A stretch of DNA of 64,000 nt from Saprospira grandis (GTDB lineage: Bacteria > Bacteroidota > Bacteroidia > Chitinophagales > Saprospiraceae), in assembly GCF_027594745.1 (NCBI RefSeq), contig NZ_CP110854.1:2088501-2152500 (forward strand). The letters are read 5' to 3'. The notes beneath the pieces are model-generated. The model was not told the DNA's origin, searched no databases, and worked only from the letters and a program-made list of their open reading frames with translations. Position 1 is the stretch's first letter. Each line of letters opens with the position of its first letter. Positions 51,221 to 60,194 of the stretch are shown here, piece by piece. The translations under genes were made by a program, and so were the position numbers.

Positions 51221-51267
51221 TGAGATTTTATGTTTGTTTCTAATAAATAAAAGGACCTTTAAAGGTA

Positions 51268-51302
51268 GAAAAAAAGCCGCTCTTAGTAAACCTAAGAACG
51301 GC
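51268..51302 (-). terminator. Terminator of the efflux adaptor gene (minus)
   Basis: Arms GCCGCTCTTAG and CTAAGAACGGC around a short loop (51276-51302); on the minus strand T7 follows. It lies about 55 bases past the stop at 51358. Confidence 0.85.
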
Positions 51303-51357
51303 ATAATTGCCTAGGCGCTCCTTGGAGGCCCCAAGCTAGGGAGAAAGTCTGAACATT

Positions 51358-52539
51358 CTACTCTCCTTCTTCTGTATTGGCCGAGGCGCCTAGGTAGTAG
51401 GCGCCTTGGAGCACAACGGCCCGCCCTTTTAGTTGCTCGCTAATTTTAGGACTGTAGTAAAAATCATCATATTGTTGGGCGGCTACTAAGGGCAGGGGCT
51501 CAAAAAAGTGTTGGCCATTTTCTGTTTTGGCCAAGGCATAATAGTAGGCCTGTTCTCCCAACTGATAGACCGCCGAACTGGGCAAAACCAAGGCTTTTTG
51601 ATGCCCCAAATGCAGTTTTGCTTCCATATAAAGGCCTTCTACCAAATTGAAGGGCAGGCTATCGAGGGCCAAACGCACCGAAATGCTTTTTTTATTGGCC
51701 CCAAAGGCTTGGCCCAAGCGCAAAACTTTGGCCGTTAGCTTTCGTCTGCCCATAGGCCCCGCCAAACTGAGGTCTACTTTTTGGCCTTCTTCCAATAAGG
51801 GCCAGTCTTTTTCAAAAACTTCGAGTTCGGCCTGCATTTTTTTGTTGTCTACAATGCTCAATAGGGGCTGGCCTGCGCTTAGGCTTTGGCCCAAACTGAG
51901 GTTGAGCTCGCTGATATAGCCCGAAATAGGGGCTTGCAACCAATAGTGTCCAGCTTGGGCCGAAGAAAACTGATTGAGTTGGTTTTGGCGAATGCTCAGT
52001 TCTTTTTTCATGCCCGCCAAGCTGGCTTTGGCCTTGTCTACTTCTAGCTGGGCCTGTTCTAAGGCTTTGCCCGAGTTGATTTGTTCTTTGGCCAAGGCTT
52101 CTTGGCGTTGCAAGGCTTTTTCTAGGTAAAATAGGGCCTGTTCTGCTTCGGCAATTTGGCGCTCCAATTGGCTTTTTTCTAAAAGCAGTTGTTGGTAGCC
52201 CAAGCTCTCAATTTGCAAAATGGCTTCTCCTTTTTGTACATATTCGCCCTCTTGTTTGCGGATGCTCAAAAGCTTTCCGGGCAGCTCTACGCTGAGGCTG
52301 GCCTTGGCCCCCTCGGGCAAGCGGCTATAAGCCCCCAATTTGATGCTATTTTCTAGCTCATGTTCCTGAGGCTGCCCCCATTCTAATTTAGATTGTTTGA
52401 GCTGGGCATCGGTCCAAACGATATATGGACTTTCGGGACTAGCTGTTTGTTCTTCCGCCGCTTTATTTTCTTCCGTCCCACAAGCACTAAGGCTAAAAAT
52501 AAGGCTAGCAACTAGCAAAAATGGATATACAGATTTCAT
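51358..52539 (-). CDS. RND efflux periplasmic adaptor, CusB/CzcB-like lipoprotein
   Basis: 393 residues with a lipoprotein signal (SLIFSLSACG). Structure in order: first beta-barrel/lipoyl half (ELPGKLLSIRKQEGEYVQKGEAILQIES), a long alpha-hairpin (QLLLEKSQLERQIAEAEQALFYLEKALQRQEALAKEQINSGKALEQAQLEVDKAKASLAGMKKEL), second lipoyl half (APISGYISELNLSLGQSLSAGQPLLSIVDNKKM) and the barrel and membrane-proximal domains. It links the CusA-like pump with the outer-membrane channel, which is fused to the pump in the next gene upstream on this strand. Probable cargo: Cu(I)/Ag(I) or divalent metals, not shown by residues here. No methionine pair of the CusB metal-binding type stands out in the N-terminus. 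Confidence 0.88.
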   Translation of the reverse strand: MKSVYPFLLVASLIFSLSACGTEENKAAEEQTASPESPYIVWTDAQLKQSKLEWGQPQEHELENSIKLGAYSRLPEGAKASLSVELPGKLLSIRKQEGEYVQKGEAILQIESLGYQQLLLEKSQLERQIAEAEQALFYLEKALQRQEALAKEQINSGKALEQAQLEVDKAKASLAGMKKELSIRQNQLNQFSSAQAGHYWLQAPISGYISELNLSLGQSLSAGQPLLSIVDNKKMQAELEVFEKDWPLLEEGQKVDLSLAGPMGRRKLTAKVLRLGQAFGANKKSISVRLALDSLPFNLVEGLYMEAKLHLGHQKALVLPSSAVYQLGEQAYYYALAKTENGQHFFEPLPLVAAQQYDDFYYSPKISEQLKGRAVVLQGAYYLGASANTEEGE

Positions 52540-52576
52540 AGAATTGTTTAGTTTTCTCTCTTATTAATATTTTTTT

Positions 52577-52710
52577 GGGGCTTGCCGCCTTTGGCGGCCG
52601 GGCCCCTAGAAGGCTCGCAGGTCTGCTCGGCCCTGCGGCGCTTTTAGCGCCTAGGTCTGGCCTTCGGCCACCTTTCCGGGCCCCTAAGCCTGCGGCGCCT
52701 TCGGCGCCTG
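52577..52710 (+). repeat. Dispersed repeat copy 16a
   Basis: Forward copy from GGGGCTTGCCGCC with CTCGCAGGTCTGCTCGGCCC, hairpins GGCGCTTTTAGCGCC (52637-52651) and GGCCTTCGGCC (52659-52669). It begins about 40 bases upstream of the adaptor start and lies between it and the pump gene. Confidence 0.85.
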
Positions 52711-52779
52711 TCCGCTGTAGGCAAAGGCCCAATAGAAGTCCTTTCACTTCTATCCAAGAATGGCCGAGAAGTTAATTTT

Positions 52780-52852
52780 ATGAGGGTTTCAACCCTCATT
52801 CATAGCTCATTGCGAAGCAATACAGCATTCTTGCTGTAGGTTTCAACCTACA
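52780..52852 (+). repeat. Three-hairpin repeat module (free-standing)
   Basis: ATGAGGGTTTCAACCCTCAT, then GCGAAGCAATACAGC...GCTGT and CTGTAGGTTTCAACCTACAG. The modules at 19188, 22560 and 58733 share this plan, while the paired sequences differ (for example CTGGGT/ACCCAG there, GTAGGT/ACCTAC here). Confidence 0.75.
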
Positions 52853-52860
52853 GTAAAAAA

Positions 52861-53022
52861 GGCCTAGCGATGCGAAAGGGGGCGGCGAAGCCGCAGACCA
52901 AGGCCGTCAGGCCGCAGGGCCGAGCAGACCTGCGAGCCCTGTAGCGACAACAAGGACTTTAGTCCGCAGTTCGACGACCAAAGGGAGTAACCGCAGCAAG
53001 GCGAAGCCGCAGCTGAGGCCCC
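52861..53022 (-). repeat. Dispersed repeat copy 16b (reverse)
   Basis: Reverse copy from GGCCTAGCGATGCG to about 52940, with GCGGCGAAGCCGC and GGCCGTCAGGCC hairpins, extended by CAGTTCGACGACCAAAGGG and GGCGAAGCCGC tail pieces to GAGGCCCC at 53022. It ends six bases before the stop of the pump gene. Confidence 0.85.
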
Positions 53023-53027
53023 AAATC

Positions 53028-56000
53028 TTAATTCCCTTCAGGCAAAAAACGGCCAAGCAAATAATCGAGTCGGTCCATGGTTTTATGCAGTTCCCAGACA
53101 TAAGCAGCCTGTTGTTGCTCCAGCTCCAAATACTGCTGTAAGGCCTGCAAATAGGCCAATTGTTCAATTTCGCCCAATTCAAAAGCGCGTTTCATCTTCT
53201 GCAGATATTCTGCTTGGGGTTGGGCGGCGCGGCTCTCCCAATTGCTGAGCGTCTGTTGATAAAAATCTACAGCTCTCTTCAGGCGGAGATATTCTTGGCC
53301 TAGGGCGGCGGCTTTTTGTTCGGCCCTTTGGCCCAGCGCTTGGGCCTCCAATGCTAGGGCAGCCAGTTCTTTTTTTCGGTTTTTGCGGCCCAAAATAGGG
53401 GCCGTTAAGCCCAGGCCAATTTGTTGGTAGCGAGGCAAGCCCACCGCCTGCAGTTGTTGATTCTGGGCCTCTTCTCTCATCGATTGGATTTGATAATTAA
53501 GGCTAAGGCGGGGGCGGTAGCTCGCTTTTTCTTGTTTTTGCTTTAGTTGGGCCGCTTGCTGGGCAATTTGGGCCAATAAGAGCTCGGGTTGTTGGGCCAG
53601 TAGGCTGCTATCTGCTGCTTCGAGCAGTCGGTTTTGCCAAGTTGGGACCTCTATCTCGGGTAATTCCTCTAGGCCCAAAAGAAACAAAAGCGATTGCTCC
53701 AGCTGTTGTTGGGCCAATTGGAGCTGCCTATTTTGCTCGCTCCATTGCCAGAGCAAACGCTCTAAACTCAGGACCTTCAGGGGCGAAATCTCGCCCAGTT
53801 CTACTTGTTTTTGCAAAAGCTCCATCTGTTGCTCCAATAGCGCCATATTCTTCTGATACAGCTGAGTGAGCTCCAGATAATAGGCCCGCTGAGAGAGCAA
53901 TTGTTGTAGCTCATAGGCCCAATTTTGCTGTTCTAGTTGTACGGCTATTTGGGCGCTCTTTCCCTTTTGCTCTCGGGCCTGCGCTTCGAGGCGCCAAGCC
54001 AAAAGCGAAGGCAGTTGTTGCTCTATCCCAAAGGACCAGTCATTTTCTGGGGTATTGATTTGGCCCCAACCCAACTGAAAATTCGTGGGCGACCAGTTGC
54101 GGGCTCCGCCTTGGCGGGCCTGGGCTGCGGCCAATTCCGTTTGCTTGGCTTGGATCAGGCTCCAGTTCTCTTGGCCCAAGGCTCTGAGTGCTGCATAGCT
54201 TTTGGCTTCTTGGGCTTGCAAATTAGTAGCGGCCAAAATCAAAAGACCAATCATCAAGACCGATTTTGGGGCCTTTTTAAAGCTCAATCGCTCGCTGTAA
54301 TAATATAAAATGGGCAAAACAAAGAGGGTGAGCAGCGTAGCCGTCAACAAACCTCCAATCACCACCGAGGCCAAGGGTTTTTGGACCTCTGCGCCAGCGG
54401 CCTGACTGAGCGCCATGGGCAAAAAGCCCAAAGCCGCTACCGAGGCCGTCATCAGTACTGGCCGTAGACGAAGCTTACAGGCCTGTAAAATGCGTTCTTC
54501 CAAACTCAAATCTGGATTCTTTTTTAGTTCATTAAAGTAGGCAATCAAGACAATTCCATTTAATACCGCCACACCAAAAAGGGCAATGAACCCCACGGCA
54601 GCAGAAATACTAAAGGGCATATCTCTAAGCCAAAGTGCCCAGATACCTCCAATGGCCGAAAAGGGAATGGCGGTAAAAATGAGCAAGGCTTGGCCCATAG
54701 AGTTAAAAGTAAAATAGAGCAGCAAAAAGATGAGGAAAAGGGCCAGCGGCACCACCAGCAATAGGCGTTGGCTGGCATCTTCCAAATTCTTAAATTGTCC
54801 GCCATAGCTGAGGTAATAAGAGGCTGGCATTTGAAGCTGCGGCTCAACCTTAGCCTGAATCTCTTCTACCACAGATTGCACATCTCGTCCCCGCACATTA
54901 AAGCTGATGACGATTCTTCTTTGGCCCTCTTCTCTAGAAATTTGGGCGGGCCCTTCTACAAAGTCGATTTTGGCCAAATCGCCCAGCTGGATTTGTTCGC
55001 CAGAGGGGAGGGGCAGTTGCAAGGCTTTTAATGCACTGATGTCTTGGCGGTCTTTGGCGGCTAGACGAACCACCAAATCAAAACGGCGTTGCCCCTCTTG
55101 GATTTGGCCCAGACTGCTTCCCGCAAAAGCAGCTTCTAAAATTCTATTGAGGCGATTTACATCCAGTTGGTAGTAGGCTAGGCGCTCTCGAATATATTCA
55201 ATGCGAATTTGGGCCAAACCACTAACGGCCTCTAGCCGTACATCTTCGGTCCCGTCTACGCTAGCGAGTTTCTTCTGTACCTCCTCGCCCAATTGGCTAA
55301 GGGTGCTTAGGTCTTCGCCAAAAATCTTAATGGCCACATCTGCCCGAACGCCAGTCATTAGCTCATTAAAACGCATTTGAATGGGCTGGCTAAATTCGGT
55401 GGTCAGTTCTGGAATTTGCTCCAAAACAGCCTGCATTTTTTCTACTAGTTCTTCTCGGCTTGTTGCCGACACCCAGTCTTCTCGGTCCTTCAAAATGACC
55501 ATGCCATCGGCTACCTGCATGGGCATGGGGTCGGTAGGCACCTCGGCACTACCAATTTTAGAAACGACCTGTAAGACTTCGGGAAAGTTTTCAAGGAGTA
55601 GTTTTTCGGCTTTTCCACAAACCTCTATTTCTTGTTCCAAAGAGCTGCCTTCAGGGAGAATGAATTGGGCGGCTAAGTCGCCTTCGCCTAGGGTGGGAAT
55701 GAATTCCCCGCCCATTTGGCTAAATATCCAGCCACTAACTCCCAAAGCCAGAATAGCTAGGCCTAAAATAGGGGCTTTGGCCCGCATTACTAAGGCCAAA
55801 ACAGGGCTATAGGCTCGCTCCAAAGCAGCCACCAAGCGGTCAGAAAAGCTCGCTTTTTGAGGGATCTTTTTAGAGAGAAATAGGGCCATCATCATGGGTA
55901 CATAGGTCAAGGATAGAATAAAGGCCCCCAAAATGGCAAAGGCTACTGTTTGGGCCATGGGCACAAACATTTTTCCTTCTACACCCGATAAAACGAGGAT

Positions 56001-57377
56001 GGGCAGATAAACAATCAGGATGATGATTTCGCCAAAAGCTGCTGTAGATCGAATTTTAGAAGCCGATTCATAAACCGCTTGGTCCATTTCTTCTGCAGTT
56101 AGCCGCTTTTTCTGCTGTTGATGCAAAAAGTGAATGGCGGCTTCTACAATAATGACCGAACCATCTACAATCAACCCAAAGTCAATAGCGCCCAAACTCA
56201 TCAGGTTGCCACTGACGCCAAAAAAGTTCATTAGGCTAATGGCAAAGAGTAGGGATAGGGGAATGACGGAGGCCACAATAAGGCCCGCTCTCAGATTACC
56301 AATGAGCAATAGCAAAACAAAAAGTACAATCAATGCCCCCTCAATAAGGTTGGTGGCAATGGTAGAACTGGCCTTATTGACCAAACGAGAACGATCTAAA
56401 AAGGTATTGAGCTCTACGCCTTCAGGCAATTTGGCCTTAATCTCTTCCATTCTATTGCGAACGGCCTCAATGACCTTGGCACTATTGGCTCCCTTGAGCA
56501 TCATGACAATCCCTACAACCACTTCTCCATGCCCATCTTTGGTGGCGGCTCCATATCGCATGGGGCTGCCAAACTGAAAATCAGCCACTTCTTTGAGCAA
56601 AATCACTTGGCCCTCCTCAGTTTGGCCCAAATGAATTTGGCCCAGCTCTTCTAAGCTCTGAATTTTACCCACCGCCCGAATAAAATGCGCATAGGGCTTA
56701 TGATCAATATAGGCCGCCCCCGTATTCTCATGGTTGTTCTCTAGGGCAGACATGACATCGAGCAGCGAAAGGCCCAAAGGACGCAAACGCTCAGGATAAA
56801 CAACAACCTCATATTGCTTGAGCTCGCCCCCTAAGGTGTTGAGCTCGGCCACTCCCGGAATCCCCAATACCTGCGGCTTGATGACCCAGTCTTGAATGCT
56901 CCTTAGCTGCATGGCCGAAAATTGCTCTTCAAAGCCTGCTTTGGCACTTAAGCTATACTGATAAATTTCTCCCAATCCCGTACTCACTGGCCCCAAACTA
57001 GGCCGTTCGACTCCAGGGGGTAATGCTACCTGCCCCGTTCGCTCATTGACCTGCGCTCTGGCCCAATAAGGGTCTACCGATTCATCAAATACTAGGGTAA
57101 CTACCGAAATTCCAAAGCGACTAATAGAGCGCAGCTCTACCAAATGCGGAATAGATTTCACGCTCTGCTCTAAAGGAAAAGTGACCAATTGCTCCATTTC
57201 TTGAGTCGAGAGCTCAGGCGCATTGGTAATCAGTTGTAGTTGGTTGTTGGTAATGTCGGGCAAAGCGTCTATGGATAGCGAGCGGAGATTGTAAATCCCC
57301 ACTAGCAAAAGGGCCAAAACGCCTAAACCCATCATCAGCTTGTTCTTAATGCTCCAAAGGATGATTTTGTCTAACAT
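53028..57377 (-). CDS. CusA/CzcA-family metal RND pump fused to a TolC-like channel
   Basis: 1449 residues. The first about 1040 are the full RND pump: MLDKIILWSIKNKLMMGLGVLALLLVGIYNL at the N-terminus, twelve membrane helices, and a Met-rich/acidic relay not assessed here; FGVAVLNGIVLIAYFNEL and GASLGQIQEGQRRFDLVVRL are typical of the CzcA/CusA group. At about residue 1045 a hydrophobic segment (SVLMIGLLILAATNLQAQEAKS) that looks like a former signal peptide joins an outer-membrane efflux domain of about 400 residues with long helices (ELQQLLSQRAYYLELTQLYQKNMALLEQQMELLQKQVEL...). The fusion is recurrent in this phylum. It drives export of Cu/Ag or Co/Zn/Cd. The adaptor gene lies downstream, split off by a 490-base repeat region. 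Confidence 0.9.
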   Translation of the reverse strand: MLDKIILWSIKNKLMMGLGVLALLLVGIYNLRSLSIDALPDITNNQLQLITNAPELSTQEMEQLVTFPLEQSVKSIPHLVELRSISRFGISVVTLVFDESVDPYWARAQVNERTGQVALPPGVERPSLGPVSTGLGEIYQYSLSAKAGFEEQFSAMQLRSIQDWVIKPQVLGIPGVAELNTLGGELKQYEVVVYPERLRPLGLSLLDVMSALENNHENTGAAYIDHKPYAHFIRAVGKIQSLEELGQIHLGQTEEGQVILLKEVADFQFGSPMRYGAATKDGHGEVVVGIVMMLKGANSAKVIEAVRNRMEEIKAKLPEGVELNTFLDRSRLVNKASSTIATNLIEGALIVLFVLLLLIGNLRAGLIVASVIPLSLLFAISLMNFFGVSGNLMSLGAIDFGLIVDGSVIIVEAAIHFLHQQQKKRLTAEEMDQAVYESASKIRSTAAFGEIIILIVYLPILVLSGVEGKMFVPMAQTVAFAILGAFILSLTYVPMMMALFLSKKIPQKASFSDRLVAALERAYSPVLALVMRAKAPILGLAILALGVSGWIFSQMGGEFIPTLGEGDLAAQFILPEGSSLEQEIEVCGKAEKLLLENFPEVLQVVSKIGSAEVPTDPMPMQVADGMVILKDREDWVSATSREELVEKMQAVLEQIPELTTEFSQPIQMRFNELMTGVRADVAIKIFGEDLSTLSQLGEEVQKKLASVDGTEDVRLEAVSGLAQIRIEYIRERLAYYQLDVNRLNRILEAAFAGSSLGQIQEGQRRFDLVVRLAAKDRQDISALKALQLPLPSGEQIQLGDLAKIDFVEGPAQISREEGQRRIVISFNVRGRDVQSVVEEIQAKVEPQLQMPASYYLSYGGQFKNLEDASQRLLLVVPLALFLIFLLLYFTFNSMGQALLIFTAIPFSAIGGIWALWLRDMPFSISAAVGFIALFGVAVLNGIVLIAYFNELKKNPDLSLEERILQACKLRLRPVLMTASVAALGFLPMALSQAAGAEVQKPLASVVIGGLLTATLLTLFVLPILYYYSERLSFKKAPKSVLMIGLLILAATNLQAQEAKSYAALRALGQENWSLIQAKQTELAAAQARQGGARNWSPTNFQLGWGQINTPENDWSFGIEQQLPSLLAWRLEAQAREQKGKSAQIAVQLEQQNWAYELQQLLSQRAYYLELTQLYQKNMALLEQQMELLQKQVELGEISPLKVLSLERLLWQWSEQNRQLQLAQQQLEQSLLFLLGLEELPEIEVPTWQNRLLEAADSSLLAQQPELLLAQIAQQAAQLKQKQEKASYRPRLSLNYQIQSMREEAQNQQLQAVGLPRYQQIGLGLTAPILGRKNRKKELAALALEAQALGQRAEQKAAALGQEYLRLKRAVDFYQQTLSNWESRAAQPQAEYLQKMKRAFELGEIEQLAYLQALQQYLELEQQQAAYVWELHKTMDRLDYLLGRFLPEGN

Positions 57378-57481
57378 GACGTACTTATAATGTTGTAGTA
57401 ATGATGTTTTGCGGGAAGTATATATTTATAGCAGTCCCACAGCTTCGGGGAAAGCTGTAAAGAGCGCTATAAATCACTGTT

Positions 57482-58681
57482 TTATTCTAAACTAAAGGCA
57501 AGGTGCAAGGAAGCAATAAAGGCTTCTAGGCCCGTGCTTCTTTGGTAGTAGGCCAATCTGGCCGAAATAGATTTGAAGAGGACCACTCTTTTGCTTTTCA
57601 AAAAGCTCTTACTACGCAGTAGTCCAAAAGCAGGCGCATAACGAAAGCCCAAACCAAATTGCTGAGAATGAAAGGCCGATAGATCATAATCAGAGGTGTA
57701 GAAGCTCGAGTTGACGCTATGCTCGGCAAAGGGCGCAAAATAATCGGAGGCCGTTTGCTGATGGTAGCGATAAAAGGCCTGTAAATTGAAGTTGGGATGC
57801 AGCTGAATGGGCAATTCTAGCTCTGCCGTATGCCCTTCTACCCCAAAATCATCCCAGTAGTAGCGGTAAAAGCTGCGCAGAATGAAGTAGTCGTTGAGGT
57901 AGTAATGCAGACGAATACTCGCCGGGATTTTGCTCCGAATTTCAGGCAAACGCTCAATGTCTAAACTCAAATCATCAAAAAATACTCGATGAAAAGGTGT
58001 AGACAGTAGGCCCGCCATCCGAATGTATTCTACATTAGCAATGGCCTGCAAACTGGGCGTGATCATCTGGCTGTAGGCCAAAGAAAAACTCAAGCTCTGC
58101 CGGTCCGAACGTCCCGCATCTACAAAACCCCGAAGCTCTCGGGGGTAAATTAACTTCCAGTTATCCTGAAAAAGCCCAAAGTTGAAGGCCAGCTGGCTGT
58201 TGCCCGCATAAAAGTCTTTTTTGATGCCCAAATTGGCCGAAACCGACTGGTAGTCGTACTCTGTCGAAAAGCCCCCACCAACAGAGAATTCCAGTCCCTG
58301 CCGCAACAATTTATGCTGATAACTCAATTGCCCATAGGCCCGAAGATCCTGGGCCGAAGCCGAAGAGGGGTTGTTGTCAATTTCATCCGTGGAGGCCGAG
58401 CTGTAACTATCTGCCCCAGCCTGCAACTGAATCGCCTTATTTTTATCTAAAGGGACATACAATTGTACTTTATTGGCCACATCTTGCAGCTTTTCGGTCC
58501 CCTGACCGCCCTGCACGGCCCCATTTTGCCCATCTTGCTGGTAGTAGCTGCTGAGCAAATCAGCTGTGATGGCTCGACTATTTGCCGGGATTTTATAGCT
58601 GCTGTCTTGTGCCGCTTGCTGGGCCCAACTACTAGCCGCTATGGACCAAAATACTAGGCCCAGTAGGTATGTTTTTTTCAT
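57482..58681 (-). CDS. DUF3570 outer-membrane beta-barrel protein
   Basis: 399 residues from ATG 58681 (MKKTYLLGLVFWSIAASSWAQ, a signal peptide). The frame is open to 58801, but the extra residues translate a dispersed repeat. The mature part is a beta barrel: an N-terminal segment SRAITADLLSSYYQQDGQNGAVQGGQGTEKLQDVANKVQLYVPLD, then long alternating strands (LELPIQLHPNFNLQAFYRYHQQTASDY) and an ending of ...ASLHLAFSLE. This domain is DUF3570, usually found next to DUF4266 and ApbE as here. Function unknown; the co-occurrence suggests an outer-membrane part of an extracytoplasmic redox system. Confidence 0.8.
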   Translation of the reverse strand: MKKTYLLGLVFWSIAASSWAQQAAQDSSYKIPANSRAITADLLSSYYQQDGQNGAVQGGQGTEKLQDVANKVQLYVPLDKNKAIQLQAGADSYSSASTDEIDNNPSSASAQDLRAYGQLSYQHKLLRQGLEFSVGGGFSTEYDYQSVSANLGIKKDFYAGNSQLAFNFGLFQDNWKLIYPRELRGFVDAGRSDRQSLSFSLAYSQMITPSLQAIANVEYIRMAGLLSTPFHRVFFDDLSLDIERLPEIRSKIPASIRLHYYLNDYFILRSFYRYYWDDFGVEGHTAELELPIQLHPNFNLQAFYRYHQQTASDYFAPFAEHSVNSSFYTSDYDLSAFHSQQFGLGFRYAPAFGLLRSKSFLKSKRVVLFKSISARLAYYQRSTGLEAFIASLHLAFSLE

Positions 58682-58715
58682 CTTTTCATTTTTATTCTGC
58701 CAAATATTATGATTT

Positions 58716-58960
58716 GGGGCTGCCCCTTCCGCCGGGTTGAAACCCAGCGCAAAGCGGTATCGCTTTGCGAAGCTATACAAAATGAGGGTGGAAACCCTCA
58801 TGAGCTATCGGGCGGGTCGGGCTGTTTCGCAGCTCGCTATTCGCTCGGCCCTGCGCAAAATTCGCTTCGCTCATTTTGCTGGGTCTGGCGCTTCGCGCCA
58901 CTGCTGTCCATCCCTCAGCCGACGGCCCTGCGGGCCTTTTCAGGCGGCTTCGCCGCCTTT
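58716..58960 (+). repeat. Dispersed repeat copy 17 with three-hairpin module
   Basis: Forward copy of GGGGCTGCCCC subtype. After the left block comes the three-hairpin module (CCGGGT/ACCCAG, GCAAAGCGGTATCGCTTTGC, ATGAGGGT/ACCCTCAT at 58783-58803), then CTCGCTATTCGCTCGGCCC, the variable hairpin GCAAAA...TTTTGC (58855-58878), GGCGCTTCGCGCC (58887-58899) and CATCCCTCAGCC. It lies between the DUF3570 and DUF4266 genes. Confidence 0.85.
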
Positions 58961-58966
58961 TGGACC

Positions 58967-59179
58967 TTAATTGCAGCCGCAGCCGCCTCCCGTTTTTCCC
59001 GAGTTGGCCCCAGAGGCCCCCTCTCGATAAGATTGGAAGTTGGTCTCAAAGCTTTGCTCTTTCTTGGGCGAAAGCTCCATCTGGGCTTGCCGCAATTGCA
59101 TTTGCTGATAAGCTTTTACCGATTGGCAGCTGCTAAGGAGCCCCGCCAAGGCCAGCAAAAGAAGAAGTTTATTTCTCAT
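58967..59179 (-). CDS. DUF4266 small lipoprotein
   Basis: 70 residues from ATG 59179. Lipoprotein signal (KLLLLLALAGLLSSCQ) followed by SVKAYQQMQLRQAQMELSPKKEQSFETNFQSYREGASGANSGKTGGGCGCN; the C-terminal GGGCGCN is the mark of the family. The two Cys at the very end could bind a metal or cofactor. The start overlaps the stop of apbE by 11 bases, so it is co-translated with it. The start at 59194 is also possible. ApbE partners often are flavinylated or membrane redox proteins, and this tail is a candidate for that chemistry, though unproven. Confidence 0.8.
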   Translation of the reverse strand: MRNKLLLLLALAGLLSSCQSVKAYQQMQLRQAQMELSPKKEQSFETNFQSYREGASGANSGKTGGGCGCN

Positions 59180-60152
59180 CTCTTTTGATTTCAATATTTT
59201 TAGAACAGCGATAGCTATTATCGCTCAACCAAATGAAGGCTTCTATATGCTCCAGTTGGTCAATCAGCGCCAGCCCTTTGTCTGGCCCCAAAACAAAAAG
59301 GGCGGTGGCCAAGGCATCGGCCAATTCTGCTGAGGGACAAAGGACCGAGGCCGACTGAATGCCCTGCGTGGGCAGGCCCGTTTTGGGGTTGATAATATGC
59401 GCATATCGCCGTCCTTGGTAATAGAAGAATTTCTCATAATCGCCAGAGCTCACTAGGGCCTGCCCATTTAGCTGAAGGTAGCCCAAGGGCGGCGCTTGTT
59501 TGTCTGGCGAAAGAATCTGAATGTTCCATCCTGCTTTTCCGGGAGGTTGCCCCCAGCAGTTGAGGTCTCCACTGGCATTGACCAAACCAGCCGTTACTCC
59601 AGGCATCTTTTGCATTAGGGCTTTGGCCCTATCGGCGGCATAGCCCTTGCCTAGGCCCCCAAAGCCAATTTGCATGAGGGAGTCGGGCAAAAAGACCGTT
59701 TGGGCCAGCTCATCTACTTGGATGTTTTGCCAATTGGCGGAGCTAGCCTTGGGCGGTATTTTGGGCCATTTTTCCAAAGTTTGTCCCTTAAATTGCCAGG
59801 GCGAATTTTTTGGGGCAAAACTAATATCAAAAGCGCCATCGGTTAGGGCCGAGATCTTTTTGGCCCTTTGGATCAGGGCTAAAAGCTCTGTGGGTACCCG
59901 AACGGCCTGCTGTCCTGCCTGCGCATTGATTTGGCTAGTGGCCGAATTGGGCTGCCAAGAAGAAATCAGCGCCTCGATGCGTTGCATCTCGGCTATGCCA
60001 GCGGCCAGGGCCGCTTGGGCCTCCTCCTCTTCTTGGGCAAAAACCTTGACCTCAAACCAGCAGCCCATCAGTTGAAATTGCTTTTGGGCCAATTTCTGGG
60101 CAGAAAGCGGCCAGCTAGCAAAAAGCAAAAAGAACAAAAAATAAAGTCGCAT
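59169..60152 (-). CDS. apbE: FAD:protein FMN transferase (ApbE)
   Basis: 327 residues, exported (MRLYFLFFLLFASWPLSAQ). It attaches FMN from FAD to Thr or Ser of periplasmic or membrane-bound redox proteins. Family landmarks: LMGCWFEVKVFA, MQRIEALISSWQPNSATSQINA, KISALTDGAFDISFAP, QIGFGGLGKGYAADRA (nucleotide loop), TAGLVNASGDLNCWGQ, LVSSGDYEKFFYYQGRRYAHIINPKTGLPTQG and a metal site SADL-like DALATALFVLG. It is followed by DUF4266 and DUF3570 and preceded, across a repeat, by a thioredoxin and a Rieske gene. No canonical flavinylation target such as NqrC or an FMN-binding domain is in the window. Confidence 0.92.
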   Translation of the reverse strand: MRLYFLFFLLFASWPLSAQKLAQKQFQLMGCWFEVKVFAQEEEEAQAALAAGIAEMQRIEALISSWQPNSATSQINAQAGQQAVRVPTELLALIQRAKKISALTDGAFDISFAPKNSPWQFKGQTLEKWPKIPPKASSANWQNIQVDELAQTVFLPDSLMQIGFGGLGKGYAADRAKALMQKMPGVTAGLVNASGDLNCWGQPPGKAGWNIQILSPDKQAPPLGYLQLNGQALVSSGDYEKFFYYQGRRYAHIINPKTGLPTQGIQSASVLCPSAELADALATALFVLGPDKGLALIDQLEHIEAFIWLSDNSYRCSKNIEIKRDEK

Positions 60153-60194
60153 AAGCAGAGTGATTTTTGCGTCTAGAAGCGGGCGAAGCCCGCT

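Noticed and set aside
57439..57458. ACAGCTT/AAGCTGT hairpin between the pump and DUF3570 genes
   Set aside because: There is no T-run on either side and no clear role; it may be chance.
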